Position numbers and translations under genes: made by a program. Source: Oryzisolibacter propanilivorax (GTDB taxonomy: Bacteria; Pseudomonadota; Gammaproteobacteria; Burkholderiales; Burkholderiaceae_C). Taken from it: 64,000 bases of DNA. The notes beneath the pieces were generated by a model. It did no database searches. It was not told where the DNA came from and saw only the letters and a program-made list of their open reading frames with translations. This document shows positions 16,879 through 28,326 of this stretch, in pieces. The DNA is taken from the NCBI RefSeq assembly GCF_900103645.1, contig NZ_FNHP01000009.1:1-64000 (forward strand). The letters run 5' to 3'. Numbering within the stretch: position 1 is the stretch's first letter; each line of letters begins with the position of its first letter.

Positions 16879-18958
16879 GCGCCAGGAGCGCCGCGCCTAT
16901 CTGAGCCGGCTGAACCGCGCGCTGGCGCTGTACGTGCTGGGCCTGCTGGCCTTCATCGGCGCCATGGCCTGGGCCGAGCAGCGCGGCCTGTCGCGCCAGT
17001 GGATCGGGCCGATCTTCCTGTTCCTGACGGTGATGGCCTATGCCGGCATCGGCGTCTACGGCCGCACCACCGACCCCGACGAATACTACGTCGCGGGCCG
17101 GCGCATCCCGCCGATCTACAACGGCATGGCCGCCGCCTCCGACTGGATGAGCGCCGCCTCGTTCATCAGCCTGTCCGGCGCGCTGTACCTGCAGGGCTAC
17201 TCGGGCATGCCGGGCCAGCCGGGTGGGCTGGCCTACCTGCTGGGCTGGACGGGGGGCTTCGTGCTGGTGGCGATGCTGATCGCGCCGCACCTGCGGGCGA
17301 TGAATCTCTACACCATCCCCGACTTCTTCCAGGTGCGCTTCGGCGGGCGCTGGCCGCGCGTCATCGCCGCGCTGTCGGCGGTGCTGTGCTCGTTCACCTA
17401 CGTGGTGGCGCAGATCTACGCCGTGGGCCTGATCGCCTCGCGCCTGACCGGCGTGCAGTTCGAGATCGGCATCATGCTGGGCCTGGGCGGGGTGCTGCTG
17501 TGCTCGTTCCTGGGCGGCATGCGCGCCATCACCTGGACGCAGGTGGCGCAGTACATGGTCATCCTGCTGGCGTTCCTGATCCCGGTGTCGTGGCTGGCCT
17601 ACAAACAGCTGGGCAACCCGGCGGCGCCGCTGGTGGCCGGGGCGCAGATCGACAAGATCGCGCAGCTGGAGGAGCGCCTGCTGGCCGACCGTGCCGAGCA
17701 CGAGGTGGTGGCCATCTACGCCCACCGCGCGCGCGAGCTGCAGCGCCGCCTGGCCGACGTTCCGGCCGCGCTGGAGCACGAGCGGCGCGCCGCCAGCCAG
17801 CGCATCCAGCGCCTGCGCGAGCGCAACGCCGATGTCGGCCTGATCGTCGCCGCCAGCCGCGAGCTGGCCACCATGCCGCGCGACGAGGCCAGCGCGCGCG
17901 AACGCTGGACGCGCGAGCTGCAATCGCTGAATGAACGCGCGCACCTGCTGGGCGGCCTGCCGCGCCACGGCCAGGCCTTTGCCGGCGAGGCCAACGCCGA
18001 CGGCGCCCGCGCCCGTGCCGAGGCCGAACTGTCGCGGCGCAACTTCCTGGCGCTGATGTTCTGCCTGATGGTCGGCACCGCCGGGCTGCCGCACCTGCTC
18101 ACGCGCTACTACACCGTGCCCTCGGTGGCAGCGGCGCGCACCTCGGTGGCCTGGTCGCTGGTGTTCATCGCGCTGCTGTACCTGAGCGCGCCGGCGCTGG
18201 CGGCGCTGGTCAAGTTCGAGGTCATGAACAACCTGGTCGGCAGCCGCTTCGACCAGCTGCCGAACTGGCTGGCGCAGTGGGCGCACGTGGATGCGGCGCT
18301 GGTGTCCTTCGAGGACGTGAACGGCGACGGCATCGTGCAGTTCGGCGAGATCCGCTTCGGCGCCGACCTGATCGTGCTGGCCACGCCCGAGATCGGTGGC
18401 ATGCCCTACGTCATCTCCGGGCTGGTGGCGGCCGGCGGGCTGGCGGCGGCGCTGTCCACCGCCGACGGGCTGCTGCTGACCATCAGCAACGCGCTGGTGC
18501 GCGACCTGTATGTGCAGGAATCGGGCCGGCGCGCCTCGCCCGAGCAGCGCGTCATCCTGACCAAATTCACGCTGCTCACGGTGGCGCTGTCGGCAGCCTT
18601 CGTCGCATCGCTGAAACCCTCGGAAATCCTGCCGATGGTGTCGGCGTCGTTCTCGATTGCCGCGGCGGCCTTCGTGCCGGCGATGGTGCTGGGCATCTTC
18701 TGGCGCGGCACGACGCGCGCCGGCGCCGTGGCCGGCATGCTGGCCGGGCTGGGCGTCACCTTGCACTACCTGCTGTCGCAGGTGGATCTGGTGCGCGAGC
18801 TGGTGCCGCAGGCGCTGCTGGTCAACGGCCTGTGGTGGGGCATACAGCCGATCTCGGCCGGGGTGTTCGGCGTGCCGGTCGGGCTGGCGGTGGCCTGGCT
18901 GGTCAGCCTGGCGACCCGGCCCGGGCGTGTGCCGCGGGTGGTGCCCGACGGGCTGTGA
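16871..18958 (+). CDS. Sodium:solute symporter, VC_2705 subfamily, with coiled-coil and EF-hand inserts
   Basis: 695 residues, about 13 membrane helices, and SSS-family marks such as TDPDEYYVAGRRIPPIYNGM, MSAASFISLSGALY and the core GLVAAGGLAAALSTADGLLL. It is longer than classical SSS carriers (about 500) because of two inserts. Residues about 260-385 form a charged helical/coiled-coil segment (IDKIAQLEERLLADRAEHEV onwards). A second loop contains the textbook EF-hand loop DVNGDGIVQFGE at residues 482-493. The substrate is unknown; acetate or another short carboxylate is plausible from related ActP carriers and the adjacent ppsA. The partner is the DUF4212 gene. Confidence 0.88.
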   Translation: MPERQERRAYLSRLNRALALYVLGLLAFIGAMAWAEQRGLSRQWIGPIFLFLTVMAYAGIGVYGRTTDPDEYYVAGRRIPPIYNGMAAASDWMSAASFISLSGALYLQGYSGMPGQPGGLAYLLGWTGGFVLVAMLIAPHLRAMNLYTIPDFFQVRFGGRWPRVIAALSAVLCSFTYVVAQIYAVGLIASRLTGVQFEIGIMLGLGGVLLCSFLGGMRAITWTQVAQYMVILLAFLIPVSWLAYKQLGNPAAPLVAGAQIDKIAQLEERLLADRAEHEVVAIYAHRARELQRRLADVPAALEHERRAASQRIQRLRERNADVGLIVAASRELATMPRDEASARERWTRELQSLNERAHLLGGLPRHGQAFAGEANADGARARAEAELSRRNFLALMFCLMVGTAGLPHLLTRYYTVPSVAAARTSVAWSLVFIALLYLSAPALAALVKFEVMNNLVGSRFDQLPNWLAQWAHVDAALVSFEDVNGDGIVQFGEIRFGADLIVLATPEIGGMPYVISGLVAAGGLAAALSTADGLLLTISNALVRDLYVQESGRRASPEQRVILTKFTLLTVALSAAFVASLKPSEILPMVSASFSIAAAAFVPAMVLGIFWRGTTRAGAVAGMLAGLGVTLHYLLSQVDLVRELVPQALLVNGLWWGIQPISAGVFGVPVGLAVAWLVSLATRPGRVPRVVPDGL

Positions 18959-19070
18959 CACCTGGGCGACACCCACGGGGCCGGCTGCGGGCTTGCGCCG
19001 ATTCACAAACCGGGGCATCTATGCCAATTTCCGCCGTCACCGACCGAGACGGCCAGGAGGGGCCCACCTG

Positions 19071-19538
19071 ATGATTTTCGTGAAGACCCTCGCGGGCCAG
19101 CAGGCGCTGAAGGAGCGCCAGAGCGGCGCGCTGGCCCCGCGCCAGCGCCCGGCCTTCATCCTGTTCGACGGCCGGCGCAGCACCGACGAGGTGCTGGCCG
19201 CCACCGCCGCCATGGGCATCACCCGGGACGACGTGCAGGCCATGCTCGAACGCGGCCTGCTGGCGCCCGTGGATGCCGATGCGCTGGCGCCCGTGGTGGC
19301 GTTGGAGGAGACGCCCGCTGCGCCCGAGGCCGGCGAGCGCAGCAGCGTGGAGCGCTACCAGGCGGCCTATCCGATCGCCATCGAGCTCACCGCCGGCCTG
19401 GGGCTGCGCGGCTTCCGGCTGAACCTGGCGGTGGAGGGCACGAGCGGCTACCGGCAGCTGGCCGAGCTGGCGCCGCGCATCCGCGACGCCGTGGGCGAGG
19501 CGCGCTATGCCCGGCTGGCCGGCGCGCTGTTCGACTGA
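19071..19538 (+). CDS. Hypothetical cytoplasmic protein
   Basis: 155 residues from ATG 19071, preceded by GGAGG at about 12-16 nt. The open frame upstream of it lies inside the symporter gene. No signal peptide or membrane segment. Residues 1-65 look like a compact alpha/beta unit (FILFDGRRSTDEVLAATAAM, then a helix and GLLAPVDAD), resembling the small ligand-binding or regulatory domains found at the ends of PatA/winged-helix proteins. The C-terminal 60 residues contain AIELTAGLGLRGFRLNLAVE. I do not recognise a characterised family. It stands alone between the symporter and the convergent FKBP gene. Confidence 0.7.
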   Translation: MIFVKTLAGQQALKERQSGALAPRQRPAFILFDGRRSTDEVLAATAAMGITRDDVQAMLERGLLAPVDADALAPVVALEETPAAPEAGERSSVERYQAAYPIAIELTAGLGLRGFRLNLAVEGTSGYRQLAELAPRIRDAVGEARYARLAGALFD

Positions 19539-19575
19539 CTGACTGACGGGCGGCGCCGCGCCACGGCTATAAATG

Positions 19576-19601
19576 AAAAAGGCGGCCTGTAAAGGCCGCC
19601 T
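19576..19601 (-). terminator. Intrinsic terminator of the FKBP gene
   Basis: On the minus strand the stem AGGCGGCC-TTTACA-GGCCGCCT is followed by TTTTTC, 20 nt past the FKBP stop codon. It is well formed (8 bp, GC-rich). Confidence 0.85.
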
Positions 19602-19621
19602 GATGGGAAGTGCGCAGGCGG

Positions 19622-19981
19622 TTATGCGCCGGCGTCCAGCAGCTCGACATCGAACTTCAGCGTGGCGTTGGGCGGAATCACGCCGCCGGCGCCGCGTGCG
19701 CCATAGCCCAGCGCCGCCGGAATCACCAGCGTGCGGCGGCCGCCGACCTTCATGCCCTGCACACCCTCGTCCCAGCCCTTGATGACCATGCCCGCGCCCA
19801 GGGGGAATTCGAACGGGTCGTTGCGGTCGCGGCTGGAGTCGAACTTGGCGCCCTGCTGGCCATCGTTGTAGAGCCAGCCGGTGTAGTGCACGCGCACGTT
19901 CTGGCCGGCGCGCGCCTCGGCGCCTTCGCCCACGGCGGCGTCTTCGTATTGCAGGCCCGAGGCGGTGGTGGTGAATGCCAT
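19622..19981 (-). CDS. FKBP-type peptidyl-prolyl cis-trans isomerase
   Basis: 119 residues from ATG 19981 (MAFTTTASGLQYEDAAVGEG). A single FKBP domain with VRVHYTGWLYNDGQQGAKFD, FPLGAGMVIKGWDEGVQGMK and the C-terminal GYGARGAGGVIPPNATLKFD; these contain the usual FK506-pocket aromatics. No signal peptide, so a cytoplasmic folding helper. It has its own terminator. A dispersed repeat copy lies just upstream of the start (19999-20050), in the 113-bp gap to the HxlR-type gene on the same strand. Confidence 0.92.
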   Translation of the reverse strand: MAFTTTASGLQYEDAAVGEGAEARAGQNVRVHYTGWLYNDGQQGAKFDSSRDRNDPFEFPLGAGMVIKGWDEGVQGMKVGGRRTLVIPAALGYGARGAGGVIPPNATLKFDVELLDAGA

Positions 19982-19998
19982 GGTGTGTCCTTGTTTAT

Positions 19999-20050
19999 CG
20001 AAAATGATAGCTGGAGGCCCTTGTTCTACAAGGGCTGGAGGGCAAAAACG
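19999..20050 (+). repeat. Dispersed ATAGCTG-type repeat (best-conserved copy)
   Basis: Plus strand: AAAATGATAGCTGGAGGCCC, then TTGTTCTACAAGGGCTGGAG, then GGCAAAAACG. The centre CCCTTG-TTCTA-CAAGGG is a perfect 6-bp hairpin. I use this copy as the reference for the family. It lies upstream of the minus-strand FKBP gene, between it and the HxlR-type regulator. Confidence 0.8.
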
Positions 20051-20094
20051 CTTGAAAACTGCTGCTGGCCGGCGTAGGCTGGCCTCAGCAGGCG

Positions 20095-20400
20095 TTACTT
20101 GCGCGCGCGCGCCGCCGACCAGCGGGTGGCGAAAGCCTGCACGTCGGACAACCGCTTGAGCAGGTCCTGGCCGGTGGGGGTGACGGTGTAGCCGTCGCTG
20201 CCGTGGTCCAGCAGGCCGCACTCGCGCAGCTCCTTGATGCGGGTGTTGAGCGTGTTGGGTGTAATGCCGCCGACGCTGTCCTGCAGCAGCCGGAAGGTCT
20301 GCGGGTGGCCGTCGCGCAGTGCCCACAGCACGCGCAGCGCATAGCGGCACTCGAGCTTCTCGAAGAGCTGGTTGACGGCGGCGTTTTCCTTGGAGCTCAT
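20095..20400 (-). CDS. HxlR-family winged-helix transcriptional regulator
   Basis: 101 residues from ATG 20400, with AGGAGAA 7 nt upstream. A winged helix-turn-helix of the HxlR/MarR-like type: LFEKLECRYALRVLWALRDG, then GITPNTLNTRIKELRECGLL (recognition helix region) and a wing ending YTVTPTGQDLLKRL. The otherwise typical Trp-Ser-hxxIL start of HxlR is replaced by CRYALRVLWAL. Targets are unknown; the FKBP gene on the same strand downstream is a candidate partner. I see no adjacent divergent target gene. Confidence 0.8.
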   Translation of the reverse strand: MSSKENAAVNQLFEKLECRYALRVLWALRDGHPQTFRLLQDSVGGITPNTLNTRIKELRECGLLDHGSDGYTVTPTGQDLLKRLSDVQAFATRWSAARARK

Positions 20401-20679
20401 GAACGCTTCTCCTGGCGCGGGTTGAGGAATGGCCGGGCCCGCCATGTCCGGGAAAACCCGCACATCCGGCCCGTCCGAAAAAAACGATAGCAATATAGCG
20501 CGGAAATCCTGGTGCTACAAGTTTGGTAGCTCCTGGCCGGCGTGGGGATTGCGCCAGCGCCGGAAAACGCCTGGGCGCAGGCACGCCCGAGCCGGCGCGC
20601 CGCAGGCACAAAAAAGCCCTGGCAGGCAAGGCCAGGGCGGGGTGCCGGATGGCGCGCGGGGCGCGCGCCGTGCCGGGAA

Positions 20680-23136
<2,457 letters not shown>

Positions 23137-23379
23137 GGACAACCTCAAGGTCAAAAACAGACACTGCAGAAGGAAACGCAAGCGGCGCCACGGCTGCCAG
23201 CGCCATGCGGCGCGGCAAGGGCAGGGCCTTGTGAGATGAGGGGCAAAGCCCTCAGGGGCAAGATGTCCGGGCGAACATTTGGTGTGCAGTCCTTGCGGTA
23301 AGGGAGGGCGGTGGTGCGCGGTATGTCACAGTTGCCCAGGCCCGGAGGTGCTGCTGTCGCTCTTGCCGACAAACCCTAC

Positions 23380-23385
23380 ATTATA
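23380..23385 (-). promoter_or_regulatory. Candidate rpoD promoter -10 element
   Basis: Minus-strand TATAAT (perfect -10 hexamer) lies 41 nt past the dnaG stop, in a T-rich stretch that differs from the GC-rich surroundings. Upstream TTGATT and TTGACA are present, but at non-ideal spacing, so the -35 assignment is uncertain. It would start an rpoD-only transcript with an untranslated leader of roughly 235 nt. The 289-bp dnaG-rpoD gap shows no other gene. Confidence 0.45.
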
Positions 23386-23425
23386 CCGATGGCAGCAAAA
23401 TCAAGAGGGTAAAAATCCATTTGTG

Positions 23426-25285
23426 TCAAGGCTGGCGGCGTTGCGGCTGTAACAACTCCAGGCGACGCTTTTCCAGTTGGCGGTAGCGCTCCAGCGTCTC
23501 GGGCTCGTGCGCGGCCTGGGCGATCAGCGCCTTTTGCTCGTGCGCGATGGCCTCGGCCAGCATGCGGCCCATCAGGTCGCGCAGCTCCCAGCGCAGCTCG
23601 GCCTCTTCGCCCTCGGTTTGGGCGTGCGAGCCAGTCATCAGCCGCTCGGCCAGCGCCTGGCAGTCCTGCCCGGCCAACGCCTCGCGCAGCACCGCCCAGG
23701 GCTGGGGGCCGTGCTCGTGCAGCTGCGCCTCCAGCCACAGCATCAGCCGGCCGTGCGGCGGCGGCTGCTCGCGCAGCATTGCCAGCTCCTCGTGGCTCAG
23801 CGCCTCCAGGAACTGCATGTGCGACAGCAGCAGCCGCGCCGCGTGGTCGATGCGCCGCGCCGGCTGCGGGCGCGGCGGCTGGGCCGGCGCGCTCCAGCGG
23901 CCGGAGCGCTCGCCCTTCTGCCACGGCCGGCGCTGCCGGCCGGGTGCGGGTGCCGGGCCGGGCTGCGCCGGCGCGGCCGCGTCTCCGCCCGCCTGCGCCC
24001 ACAGCGCCGTCAGGTCCGCCACCGGCAGCTGGCCCTGCTGCGCCAGCTCGCCCAGCAGCTGGCGCTTGAGCGCGCCGTCGGGCAGCGCCTCCCACAGGCC
24101 GCGGGCGTTGCTCAGCATGTGCGCGCGTCCCTCGGCGCTGGTCAGGTCGCAGTCCTCGCGCGCGGCCTGCAGCAAAAAGCGCGACAGCGGCAGCGCACCT
24201 TCCACCGCACGCGAGAAGCCGTCCTCGCCGTGTTCGCGCACGAAACTGTCCGGGTCGTGCTCGGGCGGCAGGAACAGGAATTTCACCGTGCGCGTGTCGC
24301 TGGCGTAGGGCAGGGCGCCCTCCAGCGCCTTGCGCGCTGCGCGCCGGCCGGCGGCGTCGCCGTCGAAGCCGAAGACCACCGTGTCGGTGAAGCGAAACAG
24401 CTTGTGCACGTGCTCGGGCGTGCACGCCGTGCCCAGCGTGGCCACGGCATTGGCGAAGCCATGCTGCGCCAGGGCGATCACGTCCATGTAGCCCTCGGTG
24501 ACCAGCGCATAGCCCATGGCGCGCATGGCGGTGCGCGCCTCGTACAGGCCGTACAGCTCGTGGCCCTTGTGGAACACCGGGGTCTCGGGCGAGTTCAGGT
24601 ACTTGGGCTTGTCATCGCCCAGCACCCGACCGCCAAAGCCGATGCACTCGCCCTTGACGTTGCGGATCGGGAACATCACCCGGTCGCGGAAGCGGTCGTA
24701 GCGCTTGCCGTCGTCCTCGCCCACGATGACCAGGCCGGCCTGCTCGAGCAGCGGACTGTCGTACTCGGGGAACACGCTGGCCAGGCCGCGCCAGCCCTCG
24801 GGCGCGTAGCCCAGGCCGTAGCGCTTGGCGATCTGCCCGGACACTCCCCGACCCTTGAAGTAGGCGATGGCGCGCGGCGCCTTGCGCAGTTGCGCACGCC
24901 AGGCTTTGCCGGCCTGCTCCAGCACGTCGGTGATGGTGGCCAGCTGGCGGCGCTGCTCGGCGGCGCGCGCGCGCTCGGCCGGCGAGGCACGCTCGTCCGG
25001 CACCGCCAGGCCCGCGCCCTGCGCCAGATCCTGCACCGCCTCGACGAAGCCCATGCCGGCGTGCTCCATCAGAAAGCCGATGGCGTTGCCGTTCTTGCCG
25101 CAGCCGAAGCAGTGATAGAACTGCTTGGACGGGCTGACGGAAAACGACGGCGATTTCTCCCCGTGGAACGGGCACAGCCCCATATAGTTGGCGCCGCTTT
25201 TTTTCAGCTGCACGTGGCGGCCGACGACCTCGACCACGTCGACGCGGCCGAGCAATTCCTGGATGAAGGACTGGGGGATGGACAC
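23426..25285 (-). CDS. dnaG: DnaG, replicative DNA primase
   Basis: 619 residues. The N-terminal CHC2 zinc finger has C38, H41, C59 and C62 (GLCPFHGEKSPSFSV, YHCFGCGKNGNAIGF). The core and TOPRIM fold follow, with the catalytic acidic motifs VTEGYMDVIAL, FGFDGDAAGRRAARKAL and EHDPDSFV. A Pro/Arg-rich linker (about 430-475) leads to the C-terminal helicase-binding domain. It makes RNA primers at the replication fork. It is divergent from the acyl-CoA synthetase gene and precedes rpoD. Confidence 0.96.
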   Translation of the reverse strand: MSIPQSFIQELLGRVDVVEVVGRHVQLKKSGANYMGLCPFHGEKSPSFSVSPSKQFYHCFGCGKNGNAIGFLMEHAGMGFVEAVQDLAQGAGLAVPDERASPAERARAAEQRRQLATITDVLEQAGKAWRAQLRKAPRAIAYFKGRGVSGQIAKRYGLGYAPEGWRGLASVFPEYDSPLLEQAGLVIVGEDDGKRYDRFRDRVMFPIRNVKGECIGFGGRVLGDDKPKYLNSPETPVFHKGHELYGLYEARTAMRAMGYALVTEGYMDVIALAQHGFANAVATLGTACTPEHVHKLFRFTDTVVFGFDGDAAGRRAARKALEGALPYASDTRTVKFLFLPPEHDPDSFVREHGEDGFSRAVEGALPLSRFLLQAAREDCDLTSAEGRAHMLSNARGLWEALPDGALKRQLLGELAQQGQLPVADLTALWAQAGGDAAAPAQPGPAPAPGRQRRPWQKGERSGRWSAPAQPPRPQPARRIDHAARLLLSHMQFLEALSHEELAMLREQPPPHGRLMLWLEAQLHEHGPQPWAVLREALAGQDCQALAERLMTGSHAQTEGEEAELRWELRDLMGRMLAEAIAHEQKALIAQAAHEPETLERYRQLEKRRLELLQPQRRQP

Positions 25286-25390
25286 CGGCGCATTGTCCGT
25301 CAGCCGCCCGTCCCGTCCTTCAGCCGCGCGTCAGCCCGCTCTGCTGTAATGGCGTGCAACCCGTCTGTTGCCCGTATCGAGAGGACCGCC

Positions 25391-27037
25391 ATGGCCAGCA
25401 TCTTCGACCAGCACCTGCCGCGCACGCCGGCCAACTTCGCGCCACTCACGCCACTGTCGTTCATCGAGCGCACGGCCGAGGTCTATCCGGATCGCCTGGC
25501 GATCGTGCACGGCGGGCTGCGCCAGAGCTGGGGCGAGACGTATGCGCGCTGCCGCCGCCTGGCCAGCAGCCTGCGGCGCGCCGGCATCGGCAAGAACGAC
25601 ACCGTGGCGGTGATGCTGCCCAACACCCCGCCGATGGTCGAGGCGCACTTCGGCGTGCCGATGGCCGGCGCCGTGCTCAACACGCTGAACACGCGGCTGG
25701 ACCCGGAAACCATCGCCTTCATGCTCGACCACGGCGAGGCGCGTGCGGTCATCGTCGACCCCGAGTTCAGCGCCACCATGGCGCGCGCCCTGGCGCTGCG
25801 CACCGGCACTGCGCCGTTGCTGGTGATCGAGGTCGAGGACGCGCTCTACGGCCCGCCCGCGCAGCCCCTGGGCAGCACGCGCTACGAGGATTTCATTTCC
25901 GCCGGCGACCCGCAGTTCGCTTGGGAGCTGCCCCGCGACGAGTGGGATGCCATCGCGCTGAACTACACCTCGGGCACCACCGGCAACCCCAAGGGCGTCG
26001 TCTACCACCACCGCGGCGCGCACCAGAACGCCGTCAGCAACATCCTGGAGTGGGACCTGCCCAAGCACGCCGTCTACCTGTGGACGCTGCCGATGTTCCA
26101 CTGCAACGGCTGGTGCTTTCCCTGGACGCTGGCGGCGCGCGCCGGCGTCAACGTCTGCCTGCGCCGGGTCGAGGCGCAGGCGGTGTTCGACGCCATCCGC
26201 CAGCACGGCGTGACGCACTACTGCGGCGCGCCTATCGTGCAGAGCCTGCTGGTCAACGCGCCCGACTCCATGAAGGAGAACGTGCCCGCCGGCGTGAAAG
26301 CCATGGTGGCCGGCGCCGCGCCGCCGGCGGCGATGATCGAGGGCATGGAGCGCCTGGGCTTCGATTTGACCCATGTGTACGGCCTGACCGAGGTCTATGG
26401 CCCGGCCACGGTCTGCGCCAAGCAAGACGACTGGAGCCAGCTGGACATCGGCGAGCGTGCCCGGCTGAACGCGCGCCAGGGCGTGCGCTACCACCTGCAG
26501 CGCAGCGCTGAGGTTCTGGACCCCGAGACGCTGCAGCCCGTGCCGCGCGACGGCGAGACCATGGGCGAGATCATGTTCCGCGGCAACATCGCCATGAAGG
26601 GCTACCTGAAGAACCCGCAGGCGACCCAAGAAGCCTTCGCCGGCGGCTGGTTCCACTCGGGCGACCTGGCCGTGCAGTACCCGGACGGCTACATCAAGAT
26701 CCGCGACCGCAGCAAGGACATCATCATCTCCGGCGGCGAGAACATCTCCTCCATCGAGGTCGAGGACGTGCTGTACCGCCACCCGGCGGTGCTGGCCGCC
26801 GCCGTGGTCGCCCGGCCCGACCCGAAATGGGGCGAGACGCCCTGCGCCTTCGTCGAGCTGAAAGCTGGCGCCGAGGTGACCGAGGCCGACATCGTGGCGC
26901 ACTGCAGGCAGCAACTGGCCGGCTTCAAGGTGCCGCGCGCGGTGGTCTTCGGCGAGCTGCCCAAGACCAGCACCGGCAAGATCCAGAAGTTCGAGCTGCG
27001 CCAGCGGGCCGGGTCCGGCGCGGCCATCGACGGCTGA
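25391..27037 (+). CDS. Acyl-CoA synthetase (AMP-forming), AlkK/medium-chain type
   Basis: 548 residues from ATG 25391 ([20 protein letters not shown]). An ANL-superfamily ligase. The AMP-binding P-loop [11 protein letters not shown] is near residue 190. YGLTEVYGP and [21 protein letters not shown]-type A5-A8 motifs follow, with [16 protein letters not shown] and the C-terminal catalytic lysine region [15 protein letters not shown]. The WNxP-free N-terminus and the [11 protein letters not shown] motif match the AlkK / medium-chain fatty acid (or 3-methylmercaptopropionate) CoA ligase group. The exact acyl substrate is not decided by sequence. It is divergent from dnaG (105 bp). Confidence 0.88.
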   Translation: MASIFDQHLPRTPANFAPLTPLSFIERTAEVYPDRLAIVHGGLRQSWGETYARCRRLASSLRRAGIGKNDTVAVMLPNTPPMVEAHFGVPMAGAVLNTLNTRLDPETIAFMLDHGEARAVIVDPEFSATMARALALRTGTAPLLVIEVEDALYGPPAQPLGSTRYEDFISAGDPQFAWELPRDEWDAIALNYTSGTTGNPKGVVYHHRGAHQNAVSNILEWDLPKHAVYLWTLPMFHCNGWCFPWTLAARAGVNVCLRRVEAQAVFDAIRQHGVTHYCGAPIVQSLLVNAPDSMKENVPAGVKAMVAGAAPPAAMIEGMERLGFDLTHVYGLTEVYGPATVCAKQDDWSQLDIGERARLNARQGVRYHLQRSAEVLDPETLQPVPRDGETMGEIMFRGNIAMKGYLKNPQATQEAFAGGWFHSGDLAVQYPDGYIKIRDRSKDIIISGGENISSIEVEDVLYRHPAVLAAAVVARPDPKWGETPCAFVELKAGAEVTEADIVAHCRQQLAGFKVPRAVVFGELPKTSTGKIQKFELRQRAGSGAAIDG

Positions 27038-27111
27038 GCCCCGCCGCCACGGGATAATCGCGGCCTGCCTTGCGTCGTGCTTCGCGCGGCACCTGCACCG
27101 CCGCGCCGTCC

Positions 27112-28326
27112 ATGCCCGCTTCCTCCCCTCCCGCAGCCGCCACCGGCACGTATGTGCCGCTGTGGCTGCTGGCCCTGGTCACCATCAGCGGCACGCTGGC
27201 GATGCACATGTTCGTGCCGGCGCTGCCGGACGCGGCGCGCCACTTCCAGGCGGACAGCGCGGCGGTGCAGGGTGCCATCACCGCCTACATCGCCGGGCTG
27301 GCGCTGGGCCAGCTGGCCTACGGCCCGCTGTCTGACGCGCTCGGCCGCCGGCCCATGCTGCTGGCCGGACTGGTGCTGTACGTGCTGGGCGGGCTGGCGG
27401 CGATGCTGGCGCCCAGCGTGCCGCTGCTGGTGGGCGCGCGGCTGCTGCAGGCGCTGGGCGGCTGCGCCGGCCTGGCGCTGGGCCGGGCCATGGTGCGCGA
27501 CACCCATGCGCCGGCCGATGCGGTGCGGGCGCTGGCGCTGCTGAACCTGATGATGATGGTCGGGCCGGGCCTGGCGCCGCTGGTCGGCTCCACGCTGGTG
27601 GCACTGGGCGGCTGGCGCGCGGTGTTCGCCTTGCTCACGCTGCTGGGCGCGGCGACGCTGCTGCTGGTCTGGCGCCGCGTGCCCGAGACCGCCCAGGCCT
27701 CGGGGCGCCTGCGCCCGGGTCGGCTGGCGCGCGACTACGCCGTGCTGCTGCGCTCGCCGCGCTTCGTGGCCTATGCCGTGGGTGGCGGCTGCGCCACCAC
27801 GTCGGTCTATGCCTTCATCGCCGCGGCGCCGTTCATCATCACCGGCCAGCTGGGGCGGCCGCTGGGCGACGTCGGGGTATCGCTGGCGGTGATCATGCTG
27901 GGCCTGGCCGCCGGCAGCCTGCTGGCCAGCCGCCTGGCGCAGCGCGTGGGCGTGGGCCGGCTGCTACTGTGGGGCAACGGCATCAGCGTGGCCAGCGGCG
28001 CGTTGTTCCTGCTGCTGGAGCTGACCGGCTGGCTGACGCTGGTGGCGGCGGTGGGATTGATGGTGTGCTTCGTCATCGGCGCCGGCCTGGCCAGCCCGGC
28101 GGTGCTGGCCAAGGTGCTGGCACTGGATGCGCGGCGCGTCGGTTCGGCCGTGGGGCTGTACGGCTTCGTGCAGATGGCGCTGGGCGCGGTGTTCTCGGCG
28201 CTGGTCGGCTGGGGCGGCAACCCGGCGATGGCGGCGGCGGTGGTGCTGTTCGGCGCCGCGCTGCTGGGCCAGGGCTGCCTGCAGTTCGCGCTGCTGCGCA
28301 GCCGCGCGCCGGGCGTCAGGCGCTGA
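27112..28326 (+). CDS. Bcr/CflA-family MFS drug efflux transporter
   Basis: 404 residues, 12 predicted membrane helices. Loop 2-3 carries the MFS motif GPLSDALGRRPMLLAGL. The opening MHMFVPALPDAARHFQADSA and GYLLAGVQFGQL-like helix 2 pattern (AYIAGLALGQLAYGPLSD) fit the Bcr/CflA 12-TM group that exports bicyclomycin, chloramphenicol or similar. I take ATG 27112 (MPASSPPAAATGTYVPLWLL), which gives a normal family length. Its end overlaps the convergent dehydrogenase gene by 11 bp. Confidence 0.88.
   Translation: MPASSPPAAATGTYVPLWLLALVTISGTLAMHMFVPALPDAARHFQADSAAVQGAITAYIAGLALGQLAYGPLSDALGRRPMLLAGLVLYVLGGLAAMLAPSVPLLVGARLLQALGGCAGLALGRAMVRDTHAPADAVRALALLNLMMMVGPGLAPLVGSTLVALGGWRAVFALLTLLGAATLLLVWRRVPETAQASGRLRPGRLARDYAVLLRSPRFVAYAVGGGCATTSVYAFIAAAPFIITGQLGRPLGDVGVSLAVIMLGLAAGSLLASRLAQRVGVGRLLLWGNGISVASGALFLLLELTGWLTLVAAVGLMVCFVIGAGLASPAVLAKVLALDARRVGSAVGLYGFVQMALGAVFSALVGWGGNPAMAAAVVLFGAALLGQGCLQFALLRSRAPGVRR

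Noticed and set aside
16778-19018. A 746-codon open frame opposite the symporter
   Set aside because: Gln/Arg/His-rich antisense shadow; the plus-strand transporter has clear membrane helices and family motifs.
23477-25390. An open frame giving the acyl-CoA synthetase a 638-residue N-terminal extension
   Set aside because: The extension is antisense to dnaG. The ligase fold begins at MASIFDQHL (25391), the normal family start.
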